23,768 nucleotides of DNA from the NCBI GenBank assembly GCA_023230125.1, contig JALNXZ010000002.1:1-23768 (forward strand). The letters run 5' to 3'. Both the position numbers and the translations under genes were made by a program. This DNA comes from Bacteroidales bacterium. Its GTDB lineage: Bacteria > Bacteroidota > Bacteroidia > Bacteroidales > UBA1402. Below, piece by piece: positions 15,030 to 22,849 of this stretch. The notes beneath the pieces were generated by a model. The model saw only the letters and a program-made list of their open reading frames with translations. It was not told the origin of the DNA and searched no databases. Position 1 is the first letter of the stretch, and each line of letters opens with the position of its first letter.

Positions 15030-15404
15030 TCAACTGCTACTGACTTCCCCACCCATCATCATCGTAGCAGTGAGAGCCATTTTCTCTAATTCTTCAGGTG
15101 ATTTTGGCCTCGCTTTTTGTTTCTTTGGCATGAAATCTTCAACAGAGTATGGTGTTTTTCCAGACTTCATAACTCCGTTAGCACTAAGTACTACCGCGCA
15201 TAGTCTGGCTTCCAACTTGTGTCTGATCTCATTCTTTAGCTCGATGTTCTCGATGGATGTAGTGATCATCATCATTGTTTCGCCAGGCGTGTATTTCCAA
15301 AATGCTACTGGATCAATCTGGCAAAACTTGAATAGATTGGTCTGCATTAGATCAATCATTTCATGTACAGTACTACACGTTACTGAGTTCCCACTTCCCC
15401 CTGA
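15030..15404 (-). CDS. Tail assembly chaperone, T-like frame (made by -1 frameshift)
   Basis: This frame is open from 15404 and lies in the -1 register relative to the upstream chaperone (15380-15685), with a 25-nt overlap. It has an ATG at 15359 (109 aa) but no recognisable ribosome binding site before it. That fits expression mainly as a fusion, like lambda gpGT. The sequence (YTPGETMMMITTS..., RHKLEARLCAVVLSANGVMK..., YSVEDFMP) has the helical pattern and YSVEDFMP-type ending of tail-chaperone T domains. It ends just before the tape measure gene, whose folding and tube assembly these chaperones assist. The extent given is the open frame used after the shift. Confidence 0.65.
   Translation of the reverse strand, partial: SGGSGNSVTCSTVHEMIDLMQTNLFKFCQIDPVAFWKYTPGETMMMITTSIENIELKNEIRHKLEARLCAVVLSANGVMKSGKTPYSVEDFMPKKQKARPKSPEELEKMALTATMMMGGEVSSS
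15380..15404 (-). other. Probable -1 programmed frameshift site of the tail chaperones
   Basis: Within the overlap of the two chaperone frames, the 0-frame reads GAT CAG GGG GAA GTG. The run CAGGGGGAA holds five G residues. After GGG is read, a one-base slip backwards lets the Gly tRNA re-pair perfectly with GGG, and translation continues GGA AGT GGG in the second frame. The 0-frame stop (TAA, 15380-15382) lies 15 nt beyond the run. Position and direction match the lambda G/GT arrangement. Confidence 0.6.
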
Positions 15405-15685
15405 TCAGGCTTCCTTGAATTCCCTGTGTTGAGGATACTTGCTTCTTGAAGGCCCTTTACAACTACTGCTGCCAAGTCTTCAAATGTGTGTTTTTCCAAA
15501 TACTCATTGATAATAGGGTACAGATCCTTAGGAGTAAGTTCAGGAGCCATGTGGAGTAGCCCAGCCCAGAGAATGATTCTCATCTGTTTAGGGCCCAGGT
15601 TTTCCATAGCTTGAGCTAGTTCAGCAAAAGCAGGAGTTCCCAGCCCTTCGACCATGTTTTCATAAGCTTCCCAATCATATCTCAA
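15380..15685 (-). CDS. Tail assembly chaperone, G-like (101 aa)
   Basis: It lies between the tail tube and tape measure genes, the standard place for the gpG-type chaperone that coats the tape measure before tube assembly. The start is TTG at 15685. The product is small, acidic and helical (FAELAQAMENLGPKQMRIILWAG..., TPKDLYPIINEYLEKH) with a short, polar, disordered tail (NSRKPDQGEVGTQ). That tail encodes the frameshift window into the second chaperone. A hairpin lies directly upstream and may limit its translation. The family is called from context and architecture more than from sequence identity. Confidence 0.6.
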   Translation of the reverse strand: MRYDWEAYENMVEGLGTPAFAELAQAMENLGPKQMRIILWAGLLHMAPELTPKDLYPIINEYLEKHTFEDLAAVVVKGLQEASILNTGNSRKPDQGEVGTQ

Positions 15686-15691
15686 TTTGTA

Positions 15692-15709
15692 CTTCCCAAA
15701 AAAGGGAAG
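15692..15709 (-). promoter_or_regulatory. Hairpin just upstream of the tail chaperone start
   Basis: On the coding strand CTTCCC, six T and GGGAAG form a perfect 6-bp stem with a T6 loop, 6 nt before the TTG at 15685. The GGGAAG arm is the only purine-rich ribosome-site candidate, so pairing would hide it. Alternatively it may end part of the transcription coming from the abundant tail tube gene. Both would lower chaperone output relative to tube protein. Confidence 0.35.
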
Positions 15710-15746
15710 GGATTTTAGAGTTATAGTTATCCCTCCGTTTTAAAAA

Positions 15747-16448
15747 TTAAGCTCTAAATACAGTTATATGATAGATAGATGCAGCTTTGCTTAGTTCTTT
15801 AACTACTACGTCAATTTCAGTGATTGTTCCTGCACTTCCTAGGTTAACAGAACCATTCCCACCAGAAGCAACAGAAACTCCGTTAACAGTAATCGCAGAA
15901 CCTACTGCGGCTTGGGTTGGCACAACTACAACAGCAGCAGTTCCAGTGACGACACTGCAAATATACTTGAACTTTGCAGGAGCAAAACTTGGAGACATAG
16001 ATTGTGCTGTAATTGCCATGCCTGTAAGTGCAGAAGTTGCTGTTGAGAAGGTAGGGGCACCTGAAACCTTGACCTTTGAAGAGATTCTTAGAATCTGATC
16101 TTCAACAACGTGGTCATAAGTCTTCACGGTTCCATAGAAAGTCAAAACAGATCCTGAAGGAAACGTAACAGTGAATAGCACAGTAGCGCCTGAAGTAGCA
16201 GCAGCAGCAAGAGCACTCTGACCTGCATCACCATCGACGGCGTTAGCTTTAATTTCACACTCTCCACCGTCTTTTCTACCTGCTTTGTATTCCTTCCAAT
16301 CACCACTATCTTGATTGGTGACTTCAATATCGTCCACCTCTGTCTGAGGAATTGGAACTCCGTCGTCAGTGATTTCAGTGATCACATCATTACCGATTTT
16401 TACGGTAATTCCCCTGGCAACAGTTGCCTGAGATGTGGTATATACCAT
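15747..16448 (-). CDS. Major tail tube protein with C-terminal Ig-like domain (233 aa)
   Basis: This protein polymerises into the tail tube. Residues 1 to about 137 have the siphovirus tube-protein pattern (VKIGNDVITEITD, a DIEVTNQDSGDWKEYKAG loop, GGECEIKANAV, VTFPSGSVLTFYGTV). Residues about 143-233 form a separate beta sandwich resembling the cadherin-like/PF12733 family (MSPSFAPAKFKY, AVVVVPTQA, ITVNGVSV, a closing YHITVFRA). Such domains decorate the outside of tails and may stick to host glycans. The start ATG has GAGG upstream. Gene order (after tail terminator, before chaperones) agrees. Confidence 0.8.
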   Translation of the reverse strand: MVYTTSQATVARGITVKIGNDVITEITDDGVPIPQTEVDDIEVTNQDSGDWKEYKAGRKDGGECEIKANAVDGDAGQSALAAAATSGATVLFTVTFPSGSVLTFYGTVKTYDHVVEDQILRISSKVKVSGAPTFSTATSALTGMAITAQSMSPSFAPAKFKYICSVVTGTAAVVVVPTQAAVGSAITVNGVSVASGGNGSVNLGSAGTITEIDVVVKELSKAASIYHITVFRA

Positions 16449-16471
16449 TTTTAAACCTCGTTTTTTAATTT

Positions 16472-16485
16472 TTTACTATAGTAAA
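16472..16485. promoter_or_regulatory. 14-bp perfect palindrome in the gap before the tail tube gene
   Basis: TTTACTATAGTAAA reads the same on both strands and sits directly after the tail terminator stop codon, within a 37-nt AT-rich gap (16449-16485) ahead of the tube gene. The gap is one of the few in the late block. The palindrome could be a protein-binding site or part of a secondary promoter boosting tube expression. Confidence 0.3.
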
Positions 16486-16869
16486 TTAGGCTATCAACAC
16501 CGAAAAGTTGACTGTGTAGTTGTAATTACCAGCATTACTTTTCCCAATGAAGAAGGCCCCATACTTTTGCTGTATATACAGAAATTTAGTATTACCAATA
16601 ACTTCATTATGGACATCCCTTAAAAGTCTAATTATTCCAAATGTTTGAGCCAATGCTGTTTCATTGGAAACATTAGACACCAGGATTTGGAGATCTAACC
16701 CAATAGGATTGGCATCATTTGACACAATAGACATGGCATACAGGCCGCCGTAAGGTGACATATAGATACCGTTTCCATATTGTTCAAAATTACCTCCAAT
16801 CGACACTGTAGGAAGATCATTAGCTTCAAGGTAGTCTGAAAGGTCGTCTAAAAATGTTTCTAGTGTCAT
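16486..16869 (-). CDS. Tail terminator protein (127 aa)
   Basis: Tail terminators cap the tail tube and join it to the head. The assignment rests mainly on position (after the gp10-like protein, before the tail tube) and on length and fold pattern. There is an N-terminal helix (LETFLDDLSDYLEAND), then strands and a long loop (FEQYGNGIYMSPYGGLYAMSIV), a helix (ALAQTFGIIRLLRDVH) and closing strands (YNYTVNFSVLI). This order is typical of lambda gpU/minor-capsid-type proteins. It overlaps the previous gene by 4 nt (ATGA). Confidence 0.6.
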   Translation of the reverse strand: MTLETFLDDLSDYLEANDLPTVSIGGNFEQYGNGIYMSPYGGLYAMSIVSNDANPIGLDLQILVSNVSNETALAQTFGIIRLLRDVHNEVIGNTKFLYIQQKYGAFFIGKSNAGNYNYTVNFSVLIA

Positions 16870-17216
16870 AGCGCACCCTTCATTTTTGATGCAATAGTTG
16901 TTTCTATGTTCGAAATATTGCTATTGAAAGGGTCTTCCAGATACTTTGCTTTGCCATGAGGATGGTGATAAGACAAAATTTCATGTACATAAACTGCATA
17001 TTCTGTGTAAAAACCAATAATGATCTTCACTTTATTCCCGCTTATGCTTTCGTCCATTTTCCCAGAACCTTTTAAAGCTCCAGTGTCAACAGGGACGGAA
17101 TCCCTAGCTTGATCAAAAATTTTCTGACCAACTTCATGCAAACCCTCTTGACCAGCTTTAGCCAAAGAATCTGGTAATTTTTGAAGTTTAGACCGTACCT
17201 GCTCATAGCCTTTCAT
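16866..17216 (-). CDS. HK97 gp10-like neck/tail completion protein (116 aa)
   Basis: This neck protein acts at the head-tail joint. The sequence has the family hallmark VPVDTGALKGSGKM (about residues 41-54), followed by alternating strands, then YAVYVHE and HPHGKAKYLEDPF near the end. The N-terminal helix (EQVRSKLQKLPDSLAKAGQEGLHEVGQKIFDQARD) is also typical. The start is supported by GGAGAAGG upstream and a 4-nt overlap with the head-closure gene. Length is normal for the family. Confidence 0.85.
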   Translation of the reverse strand: MKGYEQVRSKLQKLPDSLAKAGQEGLHEVGQKIFDQARDSVPVDTGALKGSGKMDESISGNKVKIIIGFYTEYAVYVHEILSYHHPHGKAKYLEDPFNSNISNIETTIASKMKGAL

Positions 17217-17557
17217 AGTGAACCTTCTCCAGGAGCAACTTTTCCGACATAAATCTCAGTATAAAGATAGTCCTCGGCTTCTTCGTCAAATATCTTAGAG
17301 ATTGATCCTATGAATGGTGTTGAACCATCCGGTAATGTAACCTGATCTTTTTCAGCTACTGTATACTCAGGAGAAATTGCGATCCATGCATCAGAAATAA
17401 AAGTGTTACCTCGAAAATCTTTGATATCCTTTACTAACCAAGTAAGAATGCAAGGCACTGTTATTGCTTCTCCGTATGTCCTGGCACCGTATCTGTCCTC
17501 ACCAATATAAGGTGCAATAGTGATAGTTCTCGTCCAGTTCATTTCGAATAGAGGCAT
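17213..17557 (-). CDS. Head-closure (stopper) protein (114 aa)
   Basis: The head-closure protein blocks the portal channel until the tail is attached. The sequence opens with a beta-strand segment (WTRTITIAPYIGEDRYGARTYGEAITVPCIL), typical of phage head-tail joining proteins, and continues with GNTFISDAWIAIS and DQVTLPDGS near the middle. The frame is open from a TTG at 17563. The ATG at 17557 is preferred because GGAGGT (17564-17569) then lies 6 nt upstream instead of touching the start. It overlaps its neighbours by 1 and 4 nt. Confidence 0.7.
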   Translation of the reverse strand: MPLFEMNWTRTITIAPYIGEDRYGARTYGEAITVPCILTWLVKDIKDFRGNTFISDAWIAISPEYTVAEKDQVTLPDGSTPFIGSISKIFDEEAEDYLYTEIYVGKVAPGEGSL

Positions 17558-18003
17558 TACCAACCTCCTGGGCGTTCAGAATAAGCAGGTTCTCCAGTGA
17601 CATCAATTGGATTGCTGTCTAAGCCCTGGAAATAAGAATCGCTTCTCGAAACTCCAGCAGGCATTGTTGACTTTCCAAAATCAGCAATCATTCTTTCTGA
17701 AAAATCATACCATAACGAAGTTGATCCTTTATTATTTGACTTTCCGATTTTCCAAGAAACGTCTTTAACTTTCTTTTCAGTTATGAATCCAGTGCCTCCT
17801 GTATTCGAAAGAATGTCAAGGATCAGATAAGCTTTGTACCGGACTAGATCAACAGCAGAGAAACCAGGATCTTTTTTAACAGCTTCTTCTGCGATGAATT
17901 CCTCTAATACAGTATAGTCCTCTGTAGAAATGGTTCCTTCTGGCCCTATAGTGTATTTACCTTTAGACAAAATGCGCACTGCCTGGGGAACTGTAATTGC
18001 CAT
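17557..18003 (-). CDS. Head-tail adaptor protein (148 aa)
   Basis: The adaptor ring sits beneath the portal. Evidence is position (first of the four connector genes) and a helical core: DYTVLEEFIAEEAVKKD, then FSAVDLVRYKAYLILDILSN, a short GFITEKKVKDVSWKIG linker and a STSLWYDFSERMI helix. This matches the alpha-helical adaptor fold with an extended C-terminal arm (about residues 112-148, rich in Gly/Pro/Ser). The start is preceded by GGGAGGC and overlaps the upstream stop (TAATG). Confidence 0.6.
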   Translation of the reverse strand: MAITVPQAVRILSKGKYTIGPEGTISTEDYTVLEEFIAEEAVKKDPGFSAVDLVRYKAYLILDILSNTGGTGFITEKKVKDVSWKIGKSNNKGSTSLWYDFSERMIADFGKSTMPAGVSRSDSYFQGLDSNPIDVTGEPAYSERPGGW

Positions 18004-18344
18004 TATATAGCCTCCCAGATTTTTACGGTTATATACGTACTACTGCTTGGGAATGTTTTTTGTACAGCCGCTTTCACAGCATACACTTTTCCTTGAAAAA
18101 CATTAGCATTGACAGTGTTTACTGCTGAGAATGGTACAGTGATACCTCCCTCTTCGAAAGTATATGTTTTTCCATTAACAGTTCCCCCTTGAGCACATAC
18201 AATGTTGAACTCAACCTCTGCTTCGTTTTTCATAGAAAATGTAACTATGGAACCTGTTAAATTGACACCTACCCCGCCTTCTTTCAGGAGCATTCCTACG
18301 TTGATAGAATCTCCCTGGTTGAGTTCGAGTTCATAAGTTACCAT
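18003..18344 (-). CDS. BppU-N-like virion adaptor protein (113 aa)
   Basis: The pattern QGDSINVGMLLKEGGVGVNLTGSIVTFSMKN, then TYTFEEGGITVPFSAVNTV and FQGKVYAVKAAV, with a closing ITVKIWE, is that of the small beta-sandwich found at the N-terminus of lactococcal baseplate protein BppU and related phage proteins. There it attaches larger fibres to the virion. Here it stands alone and overlaps the end of the giant fibre gene by 7 nt (ATGGTAA). It may therefore anchor that fibre, although a capsid-related role is equally possible because the connector genes follow it. Confidence 0.6.
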   Translation of the reverse strand: MVTYELELNQGDSINVGMLLKEGGVGVNLTGSIVTFSMKNEAEVEFNIVCAQGGTVNGKTYTFEEGGITVPFSAVNTVNANVFQGKVYAVKAAVQKTFPSSSTYITVKIWEAI

Positions 18345-21300
18345 TTATTTATCGTCACGCCCCTGTCAGATTGATCCACTGTTACCGTTCTGTTTTGAGA
18401 GTCGATTGTAGTTGTTTTGGCTAGGAGTTCATCAATGAAAATTTCTCTTGATATCGCTGAAATTACTACTGTGCGCTCACTTTGAGAGATGACTACAGTT
18501 AGCGGATATGTGAGATCCCAAATGACCTTAACAACTGTATTTGTTGAACTAAATGTTTTTTCAATGTTGATATTGCTACTGTTTAGGAACTCTTCAACGA
18601 GTAATACTGAGTTTGTGGATGCATACAATTTTTGCAAAAACTCAAGAACATCATTGGTAGACTCGAATTCCTTTTCAAGAAGAACATTATTAGAGCTTTC
18701 GACGTAATGATCAACTTTGATCTTACTGACATCAGAGAAGTTCTTTTTTACAAAAACATCATGTGTGGATGCTAAAGTTTTGTATACGACCAGATCATTA
18801 GAATTCACAAAGTTCTTTGCAATTTTAAGGTCATTGCTGCTGGATTTAACTGAATACAGCCAGAGCCTGTTTATTGAATCCCAAACTTTGTAAACTTTTA
18901 TGTCACCTCTTGACGTCCAATATTTTGTGAGTCTTATGTCGTTCCTTGAAAGTTTTATATTCGTTCTAAGAATGTCATTTCTTACTGCAAACTGTTTTAA
19001 TAACTTAATATCGTTAGCTGAAGAAAAGGCATCACTATATATAATATCTGAATAAGATTCAAAGGCTTTTGATATTTGAATATTATTGGAGCTTATGAAC
19101 TGTGTCCAGATCATGCCTAAAATTTCGTTGTGACTTGAGAAAAGTTCATATAGCGAAATATCATTGGTACTTTGCACAAAAAAAGCTTCAAGAATATCGT
19201 TGGCACTATCTAAGGCTTTGCTGAGTCTGATGTCTGAAGTACTGTCGTTAATGCTATGTGTTCTAATGTCGCTTGTTGCTTCTTTCTGAAGTGCTAAAAG
19301 GATATCCATAGAAGCTTCAAAAGCTTGATGTAAAGTAAGGTCATTTGCTGTTGAAAATGCCTTGATTAATTTAAGGTCATTAGAGCTACTTTTACTAGTG
19401 CTCTGGAGTATATCATCGTGGGAACTAATTATTGTTGAATACAGCGCGTCTGATAAACTCTGAAATGCCTTTATGAGCTTTAGATCTGAAGTTGAACTAA
19501 AGGCTTTAATTAATTTAATGTTGTTAGAATTGCTGTAAGCCCAAGTATACAAAGATTCAATATCTGAAGTTGAACTAAGAACTTTGATTAATTCGATGTC
19601 ATTAAAGTTACTGTAGACTAATTTATATAAGGCTTTAATATCTGAGGCAGTCGTAAAACTGAGCTTCAAAGCTATATCATTATAAGCACTGCTGGACGTA
19701 CTAAGGCGTTCATCATTGAAAGAGCTCCAGGTATGTAGGACTGCAATGTCTGAAGCAGTAATGAAGTTAAGCTTCAGTGATATGTCATTATAGGAGCTAC
19801 TGAACCTACTGATCCGCGTATCATTGGAAGATCCCCAGGTCTTTAATACCTGTATGTTAGTTATAGCTGAAATCGCTTTAGAAAGTGCCTCATCGCTTGA
19901 AGATGTAAACTGCTTACTGACTATAATATCGTTAGTTTCAGCATAAATCCATTTATATAGTGCCTTGATATCATTAAAAGTATAGTAAGCCCAGGTGTAT
20001 AGAGCTTTAATGTCATTAGAATTCTCATAAACCCATGTGTACAAAGCTTTAATGTTGTTAGAATTGCTGTAAGCCCAGGTGTATAGAGCTTTGATATCTG
20101 ACATAGCAGCAAAGCTAAGTTTCAGAATTATGTCATTGTAAGCACTGCTATACTTGCTGAGGTGCTCATCACTGTACGATTCCCACGTTCTTAGTACTTT
20201 TATATCAGTTATAACTGAAATTGTCTTAGAGAGCCTCTCATCATTTGAGGAAGCACAATATTTGTTAACTTTGATATCGTTAGTTTCAACATAAGTTCTA
20301 TAGATCTTAATGTCATCCGTATTTACGAATAGCTTAGAAAGCCTCTCATCGTTTGAGTTTGCATAAATTCTTGAAACTTTGATGTCGCTTGTAGCCTCGA
20401 AATATGTGTTAATAAGAGTCTGTGCTGTGATAGCATTATAGCTTGACCATATTTTTTTAATATTAATATCATTGCGTCCGATAAAATTTTTACTTAGTCT
20501 GACATCATGAGTGTTTTCAAAAGTCGCACTTACTACGGTTCTTGGCAGCCATAGTGCTGTCATGCATCTGCCAGTAATATAAACAGTTCCGGTGTCCTCA
20601 TTAGCTGAAAATCTACCTTTTAGAGTATGATTTTGGCTGTATACAGTAGACGCCATACCCACCAGACAGCTGTTGGCAGATCCGGAATAGGCCTGGGATG
20701 TGCGGGATTCAGCTACATCATACCCATCAAGCATTATTCCGTATCTATTGCCCTGAATATCTGAATTTGTAAAACTGGTCTTTGTAGCAGCATAAAATAC
20801 AAGCAATTCACCCATAGTGTTTCTTGATATTAATATATCAGGGTCATCAACTAATGTTGCTGAAGCTGTATTTTCTGAAGTGGTACTTGAATCGATATCT
20901 ATAACTGTGGTATCAGCAAAGAGAAGTACTGCAAAAAACCGTCTGCTTATATATGTTGCATAATTATAGATGCTTGCAGCTCTACCTTTAAATGTATAAT
21001 TTGTACCGCCTGTCAGTGGAAGCGCATATGCTGTAGCTACTGAATCAGGATTCGTTCCACCAGAGCTATAGCTGCTTTGGCGTGCTTCGCACGCTGGATA
21101 ATCAGTATCGTTAACAGCTATTTGGATTTTCTTACCTACATAGTGTTCAGTAGTCCCAGGAACATTGGTAACTCCGTAGAATACAAGAGCTTTGCAGTTG
21201 GAAGGTGGAGTGCTTGAAATTAAAGCAGCAGTGTCGTCTACAAAAGTTTCACTTGCTGCAAGCACTTGTGCAGTAGTACTATCAATGTAAGTAAATGCGT

Positions 21301-22843
21301 CTCCATTAAAAACGTAGATCAGAAGAGTTCTGTTAGAAATGGAAGTAGTGGTTGAAGCTTGATTGCTTGCAAACATCCCTTTTATTGTATGAGCTCCAGC
21401 TTCAACTGACCCTACCCACACGCAGGTATTGCGCATAGGGTGGTCAGCCGCATATCCTGAAGCATGCATGAGTGCGTAGTTAGTACCGTCTACGTTTATG
21501 GCGTTTTTAAACCCACCAACGTTATTGGTATCCCCGAAATCAGAATTTGCATTGTAAAAAACCAACAGCGTGTGTTGTGCCAAAAACGTAAAAGACACAG
21601 AAGCAGGAGTGTCCTCTATTAAAGTTGAGTCCGTAGCAGTGACTAAATCTTTACTCTGAATTACGTATTTTTTCTGATATGTAAGCAGCGTTTTTACTGG
21701 AAACCACAGTGCAATCATTATTTTTTTAGTGGCATATGTGGCTGTAGTTGCATAGTTAGTGCTCATCCTACCTTTAATGGTGTGACTGCCTGCTGCCACC
21801 GTAGCTGCGTAAGTTATTAAAGCTTGATGACCGTCTGAAGAATAGGCTGCTGCGCTTCTGGAAGTAGCTACATCTGCAGAGTCAAGCATAATGCCATATT
21901 GAGTACCATAAATAGCAGAAGTCGTTCCTGTAGCTTTAGTAGCTGCATAAATGCATAGAAGTTCGCCTTCATGGGATCTTGTTATTGAAATATTACCATC
22001 ATCAGATAGTGTAGTTGATGTACTTGCTACGGCAGTAGTGTCAGTATCAACATCCAGTATTGTACTATCTGCAAAGAATAAAACACAGAAAAATCTTCTA
22101 CTTATTGTAGTTAACTGTGCCCCGTTTCCAGCCCATCTGCCTTTAAAAGTTCGACTTGTAGCAGATATACTTTCTGCCCAGGCAGTAGTGTTTGAATCAG
22201 CATTAGTGGTTCCAGTATTATACCCCGATTGAAACATTTCTGAAGCTGTTCTGTCGGTTCCACCTGTATTAATCATTATTTTTTTACCGACATACCTTTC
22301 AGTAACTCCGTGGTTATTAGATACCCCGTAGAATATCAGAGCTTTGCAAGCACCACTAGGGGTTGCGGTTACTGAAGCATAGCTATCATCAACATAGGTG
22401 GTGGACTGAAGTGTTACGGCTGTGGTGTCTTCTACATATGTAAATTCGTCGCCGTCTAAGATATAAATTAAAAGAGTATGATTAGATATAGTGGTGGTTG
22501 TAGAGGCAACATTGCAGGCAATGCGTCCTACGATAGTATGTTCGCCTGCTGCTAAGGTTCCAACCCACACGCAGGTATTTCTCAGAGAATAGTTTGCAGC
22601 ATATGCCGACTGTGACATTATTGAATGGTCAGTACCATCAATACTAATAGCACTTTTAAAACCGTAAACTGAATTAGCATTACCGTGTGCACCGTTTACT
22701 GCATAGATAACAAGAATTGTTTGCTTGGAAGCAATAGTAAAAGTTCGTGTAGCTCCGGTGTCATCACTAAAAGTAGTACTTGTAGACTGTACAGTAGCGG
22801 CACTCTGGTTAACATATTTGTGTACGTATGTTAGCAGAGTCAT
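18338..22843 (-). CDS. Giant repeat fibre protein (1501 aa)
   Basis: No described family is recognised as a whole. Residues 1-775 consist of six beta-rich modules of about 130 residues in two parallel sets of three: TLLTYVHKYV at the start recurs as TLLTYQKKYV near residue 385. Each module ends with a motif like AGEHTIKGR and a hydrophobic strand (TLLIYIL, RFFCVLFFAD, KKIMIALWFP). Residues 780-1435 are 53 tandem 12-residue units (typical DIKLIKAFSSTS). Residues 1436-1501 are a short beta tail with SQSERTVVIS/SQNRTVTVDQSDR copies. The architecture (globular modules, long repetitive shaft, small end domain) suits a virion fibre. There is no signal peptide or transmembrane segment. The gene lies upstream of the connector genes, so attachment to the head is possible. 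Confidence 0.6.
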   Translation of the reverse strand: MTLLTYVHKYVNQSAATVQSTSTTFSDDTGATRTFTIASKQTILVIYAVNGAHGNANSVYGFKSAISIDGTDHSIMSQSAYAANYSLRNTCVWVGTLAAGEHTIVGRIACNVASTTTTISNHTLLIYILDGDEFTYVEDTTAVTLQSTTYVDDSYASVTATPSGACKALIFYGVSNNHGVTERYVGKKIMINTGGTDRTASEMFQSGYNTGTTNADSNTTAWAESISATSRTFKGRWAGNGAQLTTISRRFFCVLFFADSTILDVDTDTTAVASTSTTLSDDGNISITRSHEGELLCIYAATKATGTTSAIYGTQYGIMLDSADVATSRSAAAYSSDGHQALITYAATVAAGSHTIKGRMSTNYATTATYATKKIMIALWFPVKTLLTYQKKYVIQSKDLVTATDSTLIEDTPASVSFTFLAQHTLLVFYNANSDFGDTNNVGGFKNAINVDGTNYALMHASGYAADHPMRNTCVWVGSVEAGAHTIKGMFASNQASTTTSISNRTLLIYVFNGDAFTYIDSTTAQVLAASETFVDDTAALISSTPPSNCKALVFYGVTNVPGTTEHYVGKKIQIAVNDTDYPACEARQSSYSSGGTNPDSVATAYALPLTGGTNYTFKGRAASIYNYATYISRRFFAVLLFADTTVIDIDSSTTSENTASATLVDDPDILISRNTMGELLVFYAATKTSFTNSDIQGNRYGIMLDGYDVAESRTSQAYSGSANSCLVGMASTVYSQNHTLKGRFSANEDTGTVYITGRCMTALWLPRTVVSATFENTHDVRLSKNFIGRNDINIKKIWSSYNAITAQTLINTYFEATSDIKVSRIYANSNDERLSKLFVNTDDIKIYRTYVETNDIKVNKYCASSNDERLSKTISVITDIKVLRTWESYSDEHLSKYSSAYNDIILKLSFAAMSDIKALYTWAYSNSNNIKALYTWVYENSNDIKALYTWAYYTFNDIKALYKWIYAETNDIIVSKQFTSSSDEALSKAISAITNIQVLKTWGSSNDTRISRFSSSYNDISLKLNFITASDIAVLHTWSSFNDERLSTSSSAYNDIALKLSFTTASDIKALYKLVYSNFNDIELIKVLSSTSDIESLYTWAYSNSNNIKLIKAFSSTSDLKLIKAFQSLSDALYSTIISSHDDILQSTSKSSSNDLKLIKAFSTANDLTLHQAFEASMDILLALQKEATSDIRTHSINDSTSDIRLSKALDSANDILEAFFVQSTNDISLYELFSSHNEILGMIWTQFISSNNIQISKAFESYSDIIYSDAFSSANDIKLLKQFAVRNDILRTNIKLSRNDIRLTKYWTSRGDIKVYKVWDSINRLWLYSVKSSSNDLKIAKNFVNSNDLVVYKTLASTHDVFVKKNFSDVSKIKVDHYVESSNNVLLEKEFESTNDVLEFLQKLYASTNSVLLVEEFLNSSNINIEKTFSSTNTVVKVIWDLTYPLTVVISQSERTVVISAISREIFIDELLAKTTTIDSQNRTVTVDQSDRGVTINKW
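18539..20506 (-). repeat. 53 tandem dodecapeptide units (36-nt period) in the fibre
   Basis: Residues 780-1435 divide completely into 53 units: 44 of 12 residues, eight of 14 and one of 16. The consensus is D-I-K-L/V-x-K-x-F/W-x-S-x-N/S. The 14-residue form is DIKALYTWAYSNSN. Blocks of four to seven units are themselves repeated (for example DERLSK..., DIKVLRTW..., then ...SSAYN and DI.LKLSF), recording nested duplications. All units are in frame, with no stop. Confidence 0.9.
20519..22843 (-). repeat. Two-by-three duplicated modules at the fibre N-terminus
   Basis: Residues 1-383 and 384-775 are homologous halves, each of three related ~130-residue beta modules. Corresponding segments include RNTCVWVGTLAAGEHTI versus RNTCVWVGSVEAGAHTI, YVGKKIMINTGGTD versus YVGKKIQIAVNDTD, and YGIMLDSADVATSR versus YGIMLDGYDVAESR. 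The first triplication is older than the doubling, because the halves match position by position better than neighbouring modules do. Confidence 0.8.
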
Positions 22844-22849
22844 GGCTTC

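Noticed and set aside
19500..20110. CRISPR-like regular repeats with a 36-42 nt period
   Set aside because: The repeats are degenerate, directly adjacent without unique spacers, and all in frame within one protein-coding gene.
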